This document shows, piece after piece, positions 25,805 to 34,438 of a stretch of DNA of 64,000 nt. The stretch comes from CAYPHA01 sp964410215. Its GTDB lineage: Bacteria > Calditrichota > Calditrichia > Calditrichales > CAYPHA01. The translations under genes were made by a program, and so were the position numbers. The first letter of the stretch is position 1; every line of letters starts with the position of its first letter. A model generated the notes under the pieces. The model worked only from the letters and a program-made list of their open reading frames with translations. It made no database searches and was not told the origin of the DNA. The stretch spans positions 62,001-126,000 of the forward strand of contig CAYPHA010000001.1 of NCBI GenBank assembly GCA_964410215.1, written 5' to 3'.

Positions 25805-27163
25805 ATGAAACGCATTTTACCGCTTACATTGATAGGAGTTATCATTTGTATTCTGGGTTTTGCAGCACCGTCATTAGCGCAGGATGAGGATCTGCTGCTG
25901 GATGATCTGTTGGAAGAGGAGGAGGAGGAAATCATCTGCAAACCGGAATCACTGCTTACGGCTTATGATAAAGTAGCGAAGGATTCGATTTCAGATCTGG
26001 ATATTCGTCAAAAGTACAATTTTGGCTCGGAACATTTTAAGAATAAAAATTACGCATCGGCATTGCCTTATCTGTGGACGGTCTTCGTAAAAGATACGGG
26101 TCAATTAGGTGACCAGGGTAAACGCGCCCGGCTTGCCATTACCAAGGTTGCCCAGATCTATTATGAGCAGCAGATGGTAGACAGCACCCTGCTGGTTTGT
26201 TACCGGGGCCTTGATCGCTTCCCCGACCAGATAAGGCTGCACTATTATGCCGGTTTCCTGCAGGAAAAATTAGGTAAATTCCGTTGTGCGATTCCCCATT
26301 ATGAAGAAATGGTCACATCGGATTCGACAAATTATGCGGATCTGAAAGCAGCGGGGAACCAACCACAGAAACTGGAAGCAACGTTTAATTCCTATATATC
26401 AAATCTGAAAAAACTGGGATTTCTCTACTTTAAGGATGAAAACGAAAAAGCGATCGAAATACAAAGTCGTGTAGTGGAACTGGAGCCGGCCAATGCAGAG
26501 GAATCGAACCTGCTTGCACAATACAGTGAGTATTTTTACGGAGCCGGAGCCGGTCTGGAGCATTTCGAACAGGCTTATCAGAGCAATCCGGAAGATCTGG
26601 CCATCGCTTTTCGCTTTGGCAAAGCAGCTGTACAGAATGGTCAATATCAAAAAGCCATTGAACCGCTGTCAAAATGCATTGAAAATAAAAAGGACGAACA
26701 AACACTTGGTCTGCGTGCCAATGCCTATGAAAATCTGAATCAGCTTTCCAATGCGATTAACGATTACAAACAGATTCTTGAATTGGATCCGGATGATGCT
26801 GACGTGATGTTGAATATTTCATTCAATTATAGCTCATTGAATAATTTTGAAAGTGCCGATTACTGGATCAATAGGGCGCTGAGAGCCCGTCCGGGATATG
26901 GCATGGCCTATATTGTTCGTGGCGAATTATTTGAAATGGCTGTAAGTTATTGCCAGGATCAGCGTGGTAAAGATTCTTATGAGGATAAACTGGTTTATGA
27001 AAAAGCCTATGCTGAATATGAGAAAGCAAAGAGGGATGCGGCATTCATCTCAAAAGCAAAAACAAAACTGAACAATCTGAAGCCGTTCCTGCCCACAACC
27101 GAAGATAAATTCATGCATAAGAATGACAAAATTGAAAGTGCCTGTTATGATTTCCTCAAATAG
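25805..27163 (+). CDS. Exported TPR protein
   Basis: A 452-aa protein with a signal peptide (MKRILPLTLIGVIICILGFA, cut after SLA), then an acidic linker (LLLDDLLEEEEEEI) and a series of TPRs. The repeats include blocks around LPYLWTVFVKD, AFRFGKAAVQNGQYQKAIEP and AINDYKQILELDPDDADVML. The likely location is the periplasm or outer-membrane inner face, where it could scaffold the barrel protein upstream. The gap to rpiB is 15 bp, so the operon may continue into metabolic genes. The start has an AGGAGG. Confidence 0.78.
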   Translation: MKRILPLTLIGVIICILGFAAPSLAQDEDLLLDDLLEEEEEEIICKPESLLTAYDKVAKDSISDLDIRQKYNFGSEHFKNKNYASALPYLWTVFVKDTGQLGDQGKRARLAITKVAQIYYEQQMVDSTLLVCYRGLDRFPDQIRLHYYAGFLQEKLGKFRCAIPHYEEMVTSDSTNYADLKAAGNQPQKLEATFNSYISNLKKLGFLYFKDENEKAIEIQSRVVELEPANAEESNLLAQYSEYFYGAGAGLEHFEQAYQSNPEDLAIAFRFGKAAVQNGQYQKAIEPLSKCIENKKDEQTLGLRANAYENLNQLSNAINDYKQILELDPDDADVMLNISFNYSSLNNFESADYWINRALRARPGYGMAYIVRGELFEMAVSYCQDQRGKDSYEDKLVYEKAYAEYEKAKRDAAFISKAKTKLNNLKPFLPTTEDKFMHKNDKIESACYDFLK

Positions 27164-27178
27164 ATTCAGGAGTCTGAC

Positions 27179-27619
27179 GTGAAAATTGCAATAGGATCCG
27201 ACCATGCCGGTTATCTGTTAAAGGGTGTAATAAAAAATCACCTCGACGAGAAGGAAATATCTTTCACGGATTACGGGACTTTTAAAATGGATTCCACCGA
27301 TTACCCCGAATACAGCTATAAAGTAAGCCAGGCAGTGGCAACGGGTGAATGCGACCTGGGTATTCTCATCTGCGGTACGGGTATCGGTATGAGTATTACA
27401 GCCAATAAAATGAAAGGCATCCGGGCTGCCGTCGTCCACTCTGTCGAAACGGCAAAATTGTCGCGCCTTCACAACAATGCAAATGTACTCTGTATCGGCG
27501 CGCGCATACTGGAAGAAGAACAGGCCTGCGAGATTGTGGATATCTGGTTGATGACTTCATTTGAAGGGGGCAGGCATGACAAACGTATCAATCTTATTTC
27601 TCAACTTACGGGTTTGTAG
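27179..27619 (+). CDS. rpiB: Ribose-5-phosphate isomerase B
   Basis: RpiB interconverts ribose 5-phosphate and ribulose 5-phosphate in the pentose-phosphate pathway. The 146-aa protein has IAIGSDHAGYLLKG at the start and the active-site loop ILICGTGIGMSITANK with the catalytic Cys. The VVHSVETAKLSRLHNNANVL block has the His and Arg residues that bind phosphate. The start is GTG, preceded by AGGAG. It is followed 12 bp later by glyA. Confidence 0.93.
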   Translation: MKIAIGSDHAGYLLKGVIKNHLDEKEISFTDYGTFKMDSTDYPEYSYKVSQAVATGECDLGILICGTGIGMSITANKMKGIRAAVVHSVETAKLSRLHNNANVLCIGARILEEEQACEIVDIWLMTSFEGGRHDKRINLISQLTGL

Positions 27620-27631
27620 AGAGGCAGACGT

Positions 27632-28927
27632 ATGTTAAACTTTATAAAAGAGCAGGACAGGGAGGTATTTGATGCAATTGTTAAGGAGACAGACAGGCAG
27701 AATAATACCCTTGAACTGATTGCATCAGAAAATTTTGTGAGCAAAGCGGTTTTGCAGGCGGGTGGCTCCGTTCTCACCAATAAATATGCGGAGGGATACC
27801 CGGGAAAACGGTATTACGGTGGTTGTGAATATGTCGATATCGCTGAAGATCTCGCCCGTGAGCGTGCCTGTAAGCTTTTTAACTGTGCGTATGTCAATGT
27901 ACAGCCACATTCCGGTTCGCAAGCCAATATGGCCGTTTATTTTACTTATCTGAAAAATGGTGACACGATCCTGGGGATGAACCTGGCCCATGGCGGTCAT
28001 TTGACACACGGTTCACCGGTCAATTTCTCCGGTAAAATCTATCATTTTGTGCCCTATGGTGTAAATGAAAAGGACGGACGCATCGATATGGATCAGGTAG
28101 CCCGTCTGGCCAGGGAGCACAACCCGAAGATGATTGTCGTTGGCGCCAGTGCCTATTCCCGTTTTTATGAATTTGCCACATTCAGGGAAATTGCCGATGA
28201 GACCGGTGCGATCCTGTTTGCCGATGTGGCCCATCCGGCAGGACTTATAGCAGCCGGCGTACATCCCAGTCCCATGCCGCACTGCCATATCGTGACGTCG
28301 ACAACGCATAAAACCTTGCGCGGGCCCAGAGGCGGGATGATTATGATGCATAAAGATACTGAAAATGAAATGGGCATTGTCGCTCCGAAATCCGGCCGGG
28401 TCAAAATGATGTCTGAAATAGTCGACAGCAACGTTATGCCCGGCATACAGGGCGGCCCGCTGATGCATGTGATCGCTGCAAAAGCCATCGCTTACGGCGA
28501 AGCCCTCAGACCCGAATTTAAAACCTACGCCGAACAGATTGTAATAAATGCACAAGCCCTGTCGGGTGCGCTTGTTGAAAAAGGATATACGATTGTTTCA
28601 GGAGGTACCGACAACCATGTTTTTCTCATGGATCTCACTGAAAAGGATATAACAGGCAAGGCAGCGGAGAATGCGCTGCATGCATCCGGCATCACGGTTA
28701 ATAAAAACATGGTTCCGTTTGACAAGCGCAGTCCGTTTATTACGAGTGGTATTCGCATCGGAACACCGGCACTGACGACAAAAGGGATGAAGGAAACGGA
28801 AATGAAAAATATTGCCGGGCTGATCGATACGGTTTTAAATCATATCGACGATGAAATGGTACAGGAAAAGGTTGCCGGTGAAGTACGGGAATTGAACAAA
28901 GATTTCCAGATGTACGAACATATTTAG
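27632..28927 (+). CDS. glyA: Serine hydroxymethyltransferase
   Basis: GlyA moves the hydroxymethyl group between serine and tetrahydrofolate, giving glycine and one-carbon units. The 431-aa protein has LELIASENFVSKAVL at the start, NKYAEGYPGKRYYGGCEYVD and NVQPHSGSQANMAVY. The PLP lysine is in STTHKTLRGPRGG, next to the DVAHPAGLIAAGVHPSP motif. The length is typical. The hairpin terminator at 28951-28972 follows the stop. Confidence 0.96.
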   Translation: MLNFIKEQDREVFDAIVKETDRQNNTLELIASENFVSKAVLQAGGSVLTNKYAEGYPGKRYYGGCEYVDIAEDLARERACKLFNCAYVNVQPHSGSQANMAVYFTYLKNGDTILGMNLAHGGHLTHGSPVNFSGKIYHFVPYGVNEKDGRIDMDQVARLAREHNPKMIVVGASAYSRFYEFATFREIADETGAILFADVAHPAGLIAAGVHPSPMPHCHIVTSTTHKTLRGPRGGMIMMHKDTENEMGIVAPKSGRVKMMSEIVDSNVMPGIQGGPLMHVIAAKAIAYGEALRPEFKTYAEQIVINAQALSGALVEKGYTIVSGGTDNHVFLMDLTEKDITGKAAENALHASGITVNKNMVPFDKRSPFITSGIRIGTPALTTKGMKETEMKNIAGLIDTVLNHIDDEMVQEKVAGEVRELNKDFQMYEHI

Positions 28928-28950
28928 AAAAATTTCTGCATCTGAATACC

Positions 28951-28972
28951 TGCCCCTGAAGGGGCATTTTTT
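28951..28972 (+). terminator. Intrinsic terminator after glyA
   Basis: TGCCCC (28951-28956), loop TGAA and GGGGCA (28961-28966) with a run of six T (28967-28972). It ends the rpiB-glyA transcript and lies just upstream of tatC. Confidence 0.85.
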
Positions 28973-28984
28973 AGTTAATACGGG

Positions 28985-29728
28985 ATGAGTACTGCCATGT
29001 TGGATCACAAAGAAATGCCATTTCTGGATCATCTTGAAGAATTAAGATGGCGCATGATTAAAATTATAGCCAGCGTCTTTGTTTTTACAGTCGCCAGCTT
29101 TTTTATCTCTGATTTTTTTCTGGAATTTTTACTCTATCCTTCGAAACGAATCACCAGTGACCTCGGGCTCCAGGTCCTCAAAGTGCAAACCATTTTCATT
29201 ATTAAACTTGAAATTGCCCTGATAACGGGAATTATCGTTTCCATTCCGGTTATACTATTCCAACTGTGGGCATTTGTCGCACCCGGATTACTGGAAAAAG
29301 AACGAAAATGGGTCTGGCCGATTATTTTTGTGGTAATATTAAGCTTTCTTACAGGAGTCGCCTTTGCCTATTTTGTGATTATTCCCTATGCACTCGATTT
29401 CTTCCTGAGCCTGGCTCCCGATTCCGTGCGCAACAATATTGCCCTTGATTTTTATTTCGGATTCATTTTACGGATTATTCTGGTCTTTGGTATTGTATTT
29501 GAATTACCGGTAGTAAGTCTCTTCCTTACAAAAATCGGTATTCTGACACCTGATATTTTACGTAAATACCGCCGGTATGCCATCGTGTCTATTTTCATAC
29601 TTGGTGCCATACTGACGCCGCCTGATCCCACGACGCAGGTGTTTCTGGCAATACCCCTGATCATTCTTTACGAATTTACTATCTGGGTCAGCTACATCTT
29701 TGCCAAAAAGAGAAAGGAAAATGACTAA
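28985..29728 (+). CDS. tatC: Twin-arginine translocase subunit TatC
   Basis: TatC recognises the twin-arginine signal and forms the core of the Sec-independent export channel. The 247-aa protein starts with the family hallmark MPFLDHLEELRWRM and has six predicted membrane segments. The FxxxFxxP block is visible as FVAPGLLEKERKWVWP, and the conserved FGIVFELPVVSLFL lies in the second half. The ATG at 28985 lacks a clear SD; a second ATG at 28997 is better spaced from GGGATGAG and may be the true start. The tail KKRKEND is basic and cytoplasmic. It overlaps the prenyl synthase by 8 bp. At least one Tat substrate candidate (40179-41069) lies in this window. Confidence 0.93.
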   Translation: MSTAMLDHKEMPFLDHLEELRWRMIKIIASVFVFTVASFFISDFFLEFLLYPSKRITSDLGLQVLKVQTIFIIKLEIALITGIIVSIPVILFQLWAFVAPGLLEKERKWVWPIIFVVILSFLTGVAFAYFVIIPYALDFFLSLAPDSVRNNIALDFYFGFILRIILVFGIVFELPVVSLFLTKIGILTPDILRKYRRYAIVSIFILGAILTPPDPTTQVFLAIPLIILYEFTIWVSYIFAKKRKEND

Positions 29729-30698
29729 AACCATTGCCAGGATAAAGAATCCGCTCAGCCGTGAGCTGAAAGCATATGATCTTGTTTTTAAAGAGATCAT
29801 GTCTTCTAACATAAAACTGGTTGATACAGTCGTTAAATATATCGTCAAGCATAAAGGGAAAAGCCTTCGCCCCCTCCTTGTTCTACTTTCTGCAAAACTC
29901 GTCGGTACCCCGAATGAAAATACATATCGCATAGCAGCTATCATAGAAATGCTGCATTCCGCTTCTCTGATTCATGATGATGTTGTCGATGAAGCATCCG
30001 TACGTCGTGGATTCCCTTCGATTAATGCCATATGGAAGAACAAGGTTGCCGTACTGATTGGTGACTATCTGCTCTCAAAATGCCTCATTGGAGCGACCCT
30101 CACCGAACGCCTGGAAGTGATGAATATTTTATCCCATTCTTCAAAGCGTTTGAGTAAAGGGGAATTGTTCCAGATCGAAAAATCGATCCGCATGAATATT
30201 ACCGAGGATGAATATATCAGTATGGTATCGGATAAAACCGCGGCCCTTCTCAGTGCGGCTGCTGAACTCGGCGCGTTGAGCACATCTGACAAAGAGGAAG
30301 ATCGGAATAATCTGAAAGATTTCGGGGAAAATTTAGGTATCGCGTTCCAGATTCAGGATGACTTACTCGACTATTACGGCCATCAGCGGATTATCGGAAA
30401 ACCGGCAGGTAATGATTTTAAGGAGAAAAAAATTACCCTGCCCCTGATTCATTCTTTCGACAAGGCTCAACCGAAGGAAATTAAGAAGATCAAGAAAATG
30501 CTGAGCAGGGGCGTAACGCGAAAAGACATCAGTGCCATTATTACTTTTGCCGAAGAGTACGGTGGTATTGATTATGCGCAGCTAATAAAGAAAAAATATG
30601 CACAGAAAGCGAAGGACTGTCTGAACAATTATCCGGATAACGATATCCGGACAGCACTTTTTTCTTTTGTAGATTACGCCATACAACGGAAACATTAG
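29721..30698 (+). CDS. Polyprenyl diphosphate synthase (IspB/HepT type)
   Basis: This enzyme builds a long all-trans isoprenyl diphosphate, used for quinone side chains. From the ATG at 29721 the protein is 325 aa. The first Asp-rich motif is HDDVVDEASVRRG, the second is QIQDDLLDY, and the KSLRPLLVLL and LIGDYLLSK blocks match the family. I chose 29721 because a strong AGAAAGGAAA lies directly before it; an upstream TTG would extend into tatC. The chain length cannot be told reliably from the sequence, but the residues before the first DDxxD suggest a medium-to-long product. An operon with tatC is likely. Confidence 0.9.
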   Translation: MTKTIARIKNPLSRELKAYDLVFKEIMSSNIKLVDTVVKYIVKHKGKSLRPLLVLLSAKLVGTPNENTYRIAAIIEMLHSASLIHDDVVDEASVRRGFPSINAIWKNKVAVLIGDYLLSKCLIGATLTERLEVMNILSHSSKRLSKGELFQIEKSIRMNITEDEYISMVSDKTAALLSAAAELGALSTSDKEEDRNNLKDFGENLGIAFQIQDDLLDYYGHQRIIGKPAGNDFKEKKITLPLIHSFDKAQPKEIKKIKKMLSRGVTRKDISAIITFAEEYGGIDYAQLIKKKYAQKAKDCLNNYPDNDIRTALFSFVDYAIQRKH

Positions 30699-30715
30699 CG
30701 CGAACGGTTCTCTGC

Positions 30716-31726
30716 ATGAAGATTCTTATCCTGCGGCTCAGTTCTATCGGGGATATACTCCTTGCCACACCGTTTATCCGTCAAACCAGAATTGCATTTC
30801 CCGATGCACATATAGACGTTCTGACAAAAACAGATTACTCTGAACTGTTGTGTTTCAATAAACATCCGGATGCCATACTTTCCCTGAATACAAAAGATGG
30901 AAAGCCGGGGTTGCGGCGCATGAGGGACCGGATCAGGCAATCGGATTATGATTATATCTTCGACCTTCACAATAATTTTCGTACGAATTACCTCCTGTAC
31001 GGACTAAAAAAAACACCGGTTTTTAAAATAAGTAAAAACAAACTGATAAGGGCCCTGCTTGTATATACAAAAATAAATCTATATAAAAATATACAACCCA
31101 TTCCATTCAGGTATCTGCAGGTTGGCCAAGCGGTGGGTGTCGAAGACGACGGAAGAGGCCTGGAACTCAACTGGGACAGTGAAACGGAAAAACAAGTCAA
31201 CCGGATTAAAAAGAGGAACGGGATTGAAGCTCCCTATATCGTCGTTGCACCGGGGGCCGGATTTTATACCAAACAATGGCCGCTGGAATATGTAATAGAA
31301 ATGTTCGGGCAACTTTTAAGTACTTTTCCCGGAAAAATTGTAATCGTCGGCAGCGGGAATGAGGTTACGGCTTTTAAAAAGTTGGAGATTTCCGATAAAA
31401 TTATAAATTTAACAGGTCGCTTGCGGTTACTGGAAACAGCCTGTATGATTTCAGGCTCTGAATTGGTTCTGGCCAATGATTCCGGCGTGATGCACATGGC
31501 AACCGCCGTTCAGGCAAAAGTGCTGGCTGTATTCGGTTCAACCGTGAAGGAATTGGGTTTTTTCCCGTTCAGAGGTAACAGCAGGGTCATGGAGAACAAA
31601 GGATTATGGTGCCGTCCCTGTTCGCATGTAGGCCGTAAACGCTGCCCTTTCGGGCATTTTAAATGTATGAAAGAAATTACACCGGAACAGGTGTTCAAAG
31701 CGATTACTGAGTTGATGGAGTCCTGA
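30716..31726 (+). CDS. Family 9 glycosyltransferase, heptosyltransferase type
   Basis: A 336-aa GT9 family protein like WaaC/WaaF, which transfer heptose from ADP-heptose to the LPS inner core. The N-terminal MKILILRLSSIGDILLATPF is the hallmark, followed by FDLHNNFRTNYL. The nucleotide-sugar half has VVAPGAGFYTKQWPLEYV, SELVLANDSGVMHMATAVQ and VFGSTVKELGFFP. Late Cys residues (WCRPCSHVGRKRCPFGHFKC) are common in this subfamily. It is 7 bp before waaA, and together with gmhB it outlines LPS core synthesis. Which heptose position it serves is unknown. Confidence 0.88.
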   Translation: MKILILRLSSIGDILLATPFIRQTRIAFPDAHIDVLTKTDYSELLCFNKHPDAILSLNTKDGKPGLRRMRDRIRQSDYDYIFDLHNNFRTNYLLYGLKKTPVFKISKNKLIRALLVYTKINLYKNIQPIPFRYLQVGQAVGVEDDGRGLELNWDSETEKQVNRIKKRNGIEAPYIVVAPGAGFYTKQWPLEYVIEMFGQLLSTFPGKIVIVGSGNEVTAFKKLEISDKIINLTGRLRLLETACMISGSELVLANDSGVMHMATAVQAKVLAVFGSTVKELGFFPFRGNSRVMENKGLWCRPCSHVGRKRCPFGHFKCMKEITPEQVFKAITELMES

Positions 31727-31733
31727 CAGCATC

Positions 31734-33029
31734 GTGAATAGATTCATTCGCCTGGCATATACGTATGTCCTCTTTCCAATCATATTTGTGGCGTCACATC
31801 TGGCCGGATTACTGAATTCCAGGATCCGTCGCGCTCTGATGGAACGTCACCGGATCATGCCGTATCTGAAAGAATGGCTGAAGCGTAACCCCCTGGAAAA
31901 ACAGGTCGTCATGATACATGCCAGCTCGATGGGTGAATTTGAACATATTAAGCCATTGATAAAACGACTATCCGATTCCTTTGATGTCCACATTATTGTA
32001 ACCTTTTTTTCACCTTCGGCTTATGAAGTAGTAAAAGAACATGAAGGTATTGACCTGATTCTATACCTCCCGTTTGATTTCCGGAAAAACTGGAAAAAGA
32101 TATATTCAATATTAAAACCGGTATTGTTGGTCATATCAAAACATGATGTCTGGCCGAACCAGGCCTGGATGGCCCGGAAATATAACATTCCGGTATACCT
32201 GGTCAATGCCTCTCTGTCGGAACGTTCCGGAAGAAGCCGCAGGCCGGTCAGAAATCTCCTTGCCGCTGTATATTGCACCCTGACGGGAATTTTTACCATC
32301 AGCACGGACGACCGTGACCGTTTTAAGGCAGCGTTCGGTTTAACGAATATACAAGTGATTGGCGATACAAAATTTGACCAGGTTCAGATCCGGAAAGAAC
32401 AGGCTATGAAACGTTCTGTATTACCGGAAAAGTGGAAGGACGATGACAGGGTTTTGATCCTGGGGAGTATCTGGCCGGAGGACGAAGAAAGAATACTGCA
32501 TGTGATCCGTGAAGTTTTTATGGAAACGCACAACCTGAAGGTGATCCTGGTGCCGCATCAACCGGACCCGAAAACGATTGACCGGTTACAGTCCCGGTTC
32601 CCTGCGCGGGAAATCCTGCTTTACAGTCAATTGAATTTATGGCGCGGTCAACGCATTATTCTGGTGGACATCGTGGGTGTGCTGGCAGATTTGTACAAAT
32701 ATGGAGATATAGCCTACGTCGGAGGCAGTTTCCGACAGGGTATTCACAATGTGATGGAACCGGCCGTATACCGGATTCCGGTTATTTACGGACCGGTTCA
32801 TACAAATTCCTTTGAGGCCAAAAAACTGAAAGAAGCCGGGGGAAGCATAGTCGTCGAAAACGAAAGCGATTTTAAAACCGCAATCGGGCGGCTTCTGGCA
32901 GATACCGATTATTGTAAGGCGATGGGCGCAAAGGCCGGGGCTTATGCCGATCAGAATCTCGGTGCAACAGACCGCATCCTGAAAGAATGGCAACCCCTCT
33001 TCAAATCTCAATTAACCTTACCCGGGTAG
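31734..33029 (+). CDS. waaA: 3-deoxy-D-manno-octulosonic acid (Kdo) transferase
   Basis: WaaA attaches Kdo to lipid A from CMP-Kdo. The 431-aa protein has an N-terminal membrane anchor (residues 8-24). HASSMGEFEHIKPLIKRL has the conserved acceptor-site Glu, and the C-terminal domain includes LILGSIWPEDEERIL, VPHQPDP and YVGGSFRQGIHNVMEPA. The start is GTG. The 3' end overlaps the converging aminotransferase by 22 bp. The presence of waaA supports a lipid-A containing outer membrane. Confidence 0.93.
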   Translation: MNRFIRLAYTYVLFPIIFVASHLAGLLNSRIRRALMERHRIMPYLKEWLKRNPLEKQVVMIHASSMGEFEHIKPLIKRLSDSFDVHIIVTFFSPSAYEVVKEHEGIDLILYLPFDFRKNWKKIYSILKPVLLVISKHDVWPNQAWMARKYNIPVYLVNASLSERSGRSRRPVRNLLAAVYCTLTGIFTISTDDRDRFKAAFGLTNIQVIGDTKFDQVQIRKEQAMKRSVLPEKWKDDDRVLILGSIWPEDEERILHVIREVFMETHNLKVILVPHQPDPKTIDRLQSRFPAREILLYSQLNLWRGQRIILVDIVGVLADLYKYGDIAYVGGSFRQGIHNVMEPAVYRIPVIYGPVHTNSFEAKKLKEAGGSIVVENESDFKTAIGRLLADTDYCKAMGAKAGAYADQNLGATDRILKEWQPLFKSQLTLPG

Positions 33030-34207
33030 ACTTTCAGTGCTTCTTCCAGAATGTGCATTGCCTTCCGTATATCATCCTGATTAAGCACATAGGCAATGCG
33101 AACCTCATTCGTACCGAGACCGTGTGTCGAATAAAAGCCGTCAGCAGGGGCTATCATGACGGTCTCATTATCGATGTCAAAATCAGTCAGCAGCCACTGA
33201 GCGAAGCTGTTGGCATCATCGACCGGAAGTTTTACGATAAGGTAAAATGCTCCCTTGGGATTTGGTGCAACCACGCCGGGCATAGCCTGAAGTGCTTTAA
33301 CCATGGTATCCCGCCGGGCTTTGTATTCGCGGATAATCTCCTTAAAATAGTCATCGGGTGTATCCACGGCTGCTTCGGCACCGATCTGCTCGATCGTGGG
33401 GGGACACAACCGTGCCATACCAAACTTCAGGGCGGCTTCGATCACCTGCTTATTCCTGCTGACGATCATTCCGATACGCGCCCCGCAGGCAGAATAACGC
33501 TTGGAAATACTGTCCAGCATAATAGTTTGATTTTCAAGCCCCTCCAGGGAAAGAATGGATGTATGCGCGGTTCCGTCGTAAATAAACTCCCGGTAAACTT
33601 CGTCCGAGAGAAGAAAAAGGTCATGTTCAATGGTGATCGTCCGGAGCGCTTCCAGCTCATCGGCTGAATAGACATAACCGGTGGGATTGTTCGGATTACA
33701 AATCATGATTGCCCGGGTCCGTGATGATATTTTTTCAGCAATGGACGCGATAGGCGGAAGCTGGAAGCTGTCTTCAATTCGGGAAGTAATCGGAACAACC
33801 TTCACGCCGGCTTCCACGGCAAAACCATTATAATTTGTATAAAACGGTTCCGGAATGATAATTTCATCTCCGGAATCCATGATGGCCATCAGGGTAAAAA
33901 TGATAGCTTCACTTCCACCGGTTGTAACCAGCAGATCGGTGTAATCGACATCGATACCGTGACGCTGGTAGTATTCGGCCATTTTTTTCCGGCAGGAGGT
34001 CAATCCTGCGGAAGGGCCATAGGCAACCACCTGCATATCCATATTTTTTATGGGATTCATATACGTATCGGGCGTTTTAATATCGGGCTGGCCTATATTC
34101 AGGTAATAAACATGTTTCCCTTTCGCAACGGCATCGTCGGCAAAGGGAACGAGCCTGCGGATAGGGGATGAGGGCATTTTTTCACCGCGCCTGGATAGAA
34201 TTCGCAT
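33008..34207 (-). CDS. Class I/II PLP-dependent aminotransferase (aspartate-type)
   Basis: A 399-aa fold-type I aminotransferase. The N-terminal SPIRRLVPFADDAVAKG and LNIGQPDIKTP resemble a subgroup of aspartate/aromatic aminotransferases. VTTGGSEAI and CNPNNPTGYVYS flank the PLP site, and the Schiff-base lysine is Lys236 in LDSISKRYSACGARIG. The C-terminal Arg of MNEVRIAYVL type (here TNEVRIAYVL) binds the substrate carboxylate. The amino-acid preference cannot be read by eye. The gene diverges from nifJ across a 231-bp gap, so a shared regulatory region is likely. It has an AAGGAAG SD. Confidence 0.88.
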   Translation of the reverse strand: MRILSRRGEKMPSSPIRRLVPFADDAVAKGKHVYYLNIGQPDIKTPDTYMNPIKNMDMQVVAYGPSAGLTSCRKKMAEYYQRHGIDVDYTDLLVTTGGSEAIIFTLMAIMDSGDEIIIPEPFYTNYNGFAVEAGVKVVPITSRIEDSFQLPPIASIAEKISSRTRAIMICNPNNPTGYVYSADELEALRTITIEHDLFLLSDEVYREFIYDGTAHTSILSLEGLENQTIMLDSISKRYSACGARIGMIVSRNKQVIEAALKFGMARLCPPTIEQIGAEAAVDTPDDYFKEIIREYKARRDTMVKALQAMPGVVAPNPKGAFYLIVKLPVDDANSFAQWLLTDFDIDNETVMIAPADGFYSTHGLGTNEVRIAYVLNQDDIRKAMHILEEALKVYPGKVN

Positions 34208-34320
34208 AACGTCACTTCCTTCTTATCTTAATGAAAAGCTAATCAATTTAGATTTGAAATTTTGAGAAAATTTTAACATATTACGTTTCTATTAATATAA
34301 AAAGAATTCACTAAGAATTC

Positions 34321-34350
34321 TTGAAAATATAGGAATAAAAGTATTAAATT
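34321..34350 (+). promoter_or_regulatory. Possible nifJ promoter in the divergent 231-bp gap
   Basis: TTGAAA (34321-34326) and TAAATT (34345-34350) are 18 bases apart, about 90 bp before nifJ. Just upstream are two direct copies of AAGAATTC (34304-34311, 34313-34320 region), the second being part of AAGAATTCTT. Neither looks like a Rex or FNR site. Weak evidence only. Confidence 0.3.
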
Positions 34351-34438
34351 ATTTAACTATCGTACTTTTTACGGTGAATAGAAATAAAAACTACTAATAA
34401 TTCCTGATAAACCTGCACTCCAATAGAAGGAGACCTTT

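Noticed and set aside
34208..34438. Rex operator upstream of nifJ
   Set aside because: No TTGTGA-6-TCACAA-like site is present in the gap; only EcoRI-like AAGAATTC repeats were seen.
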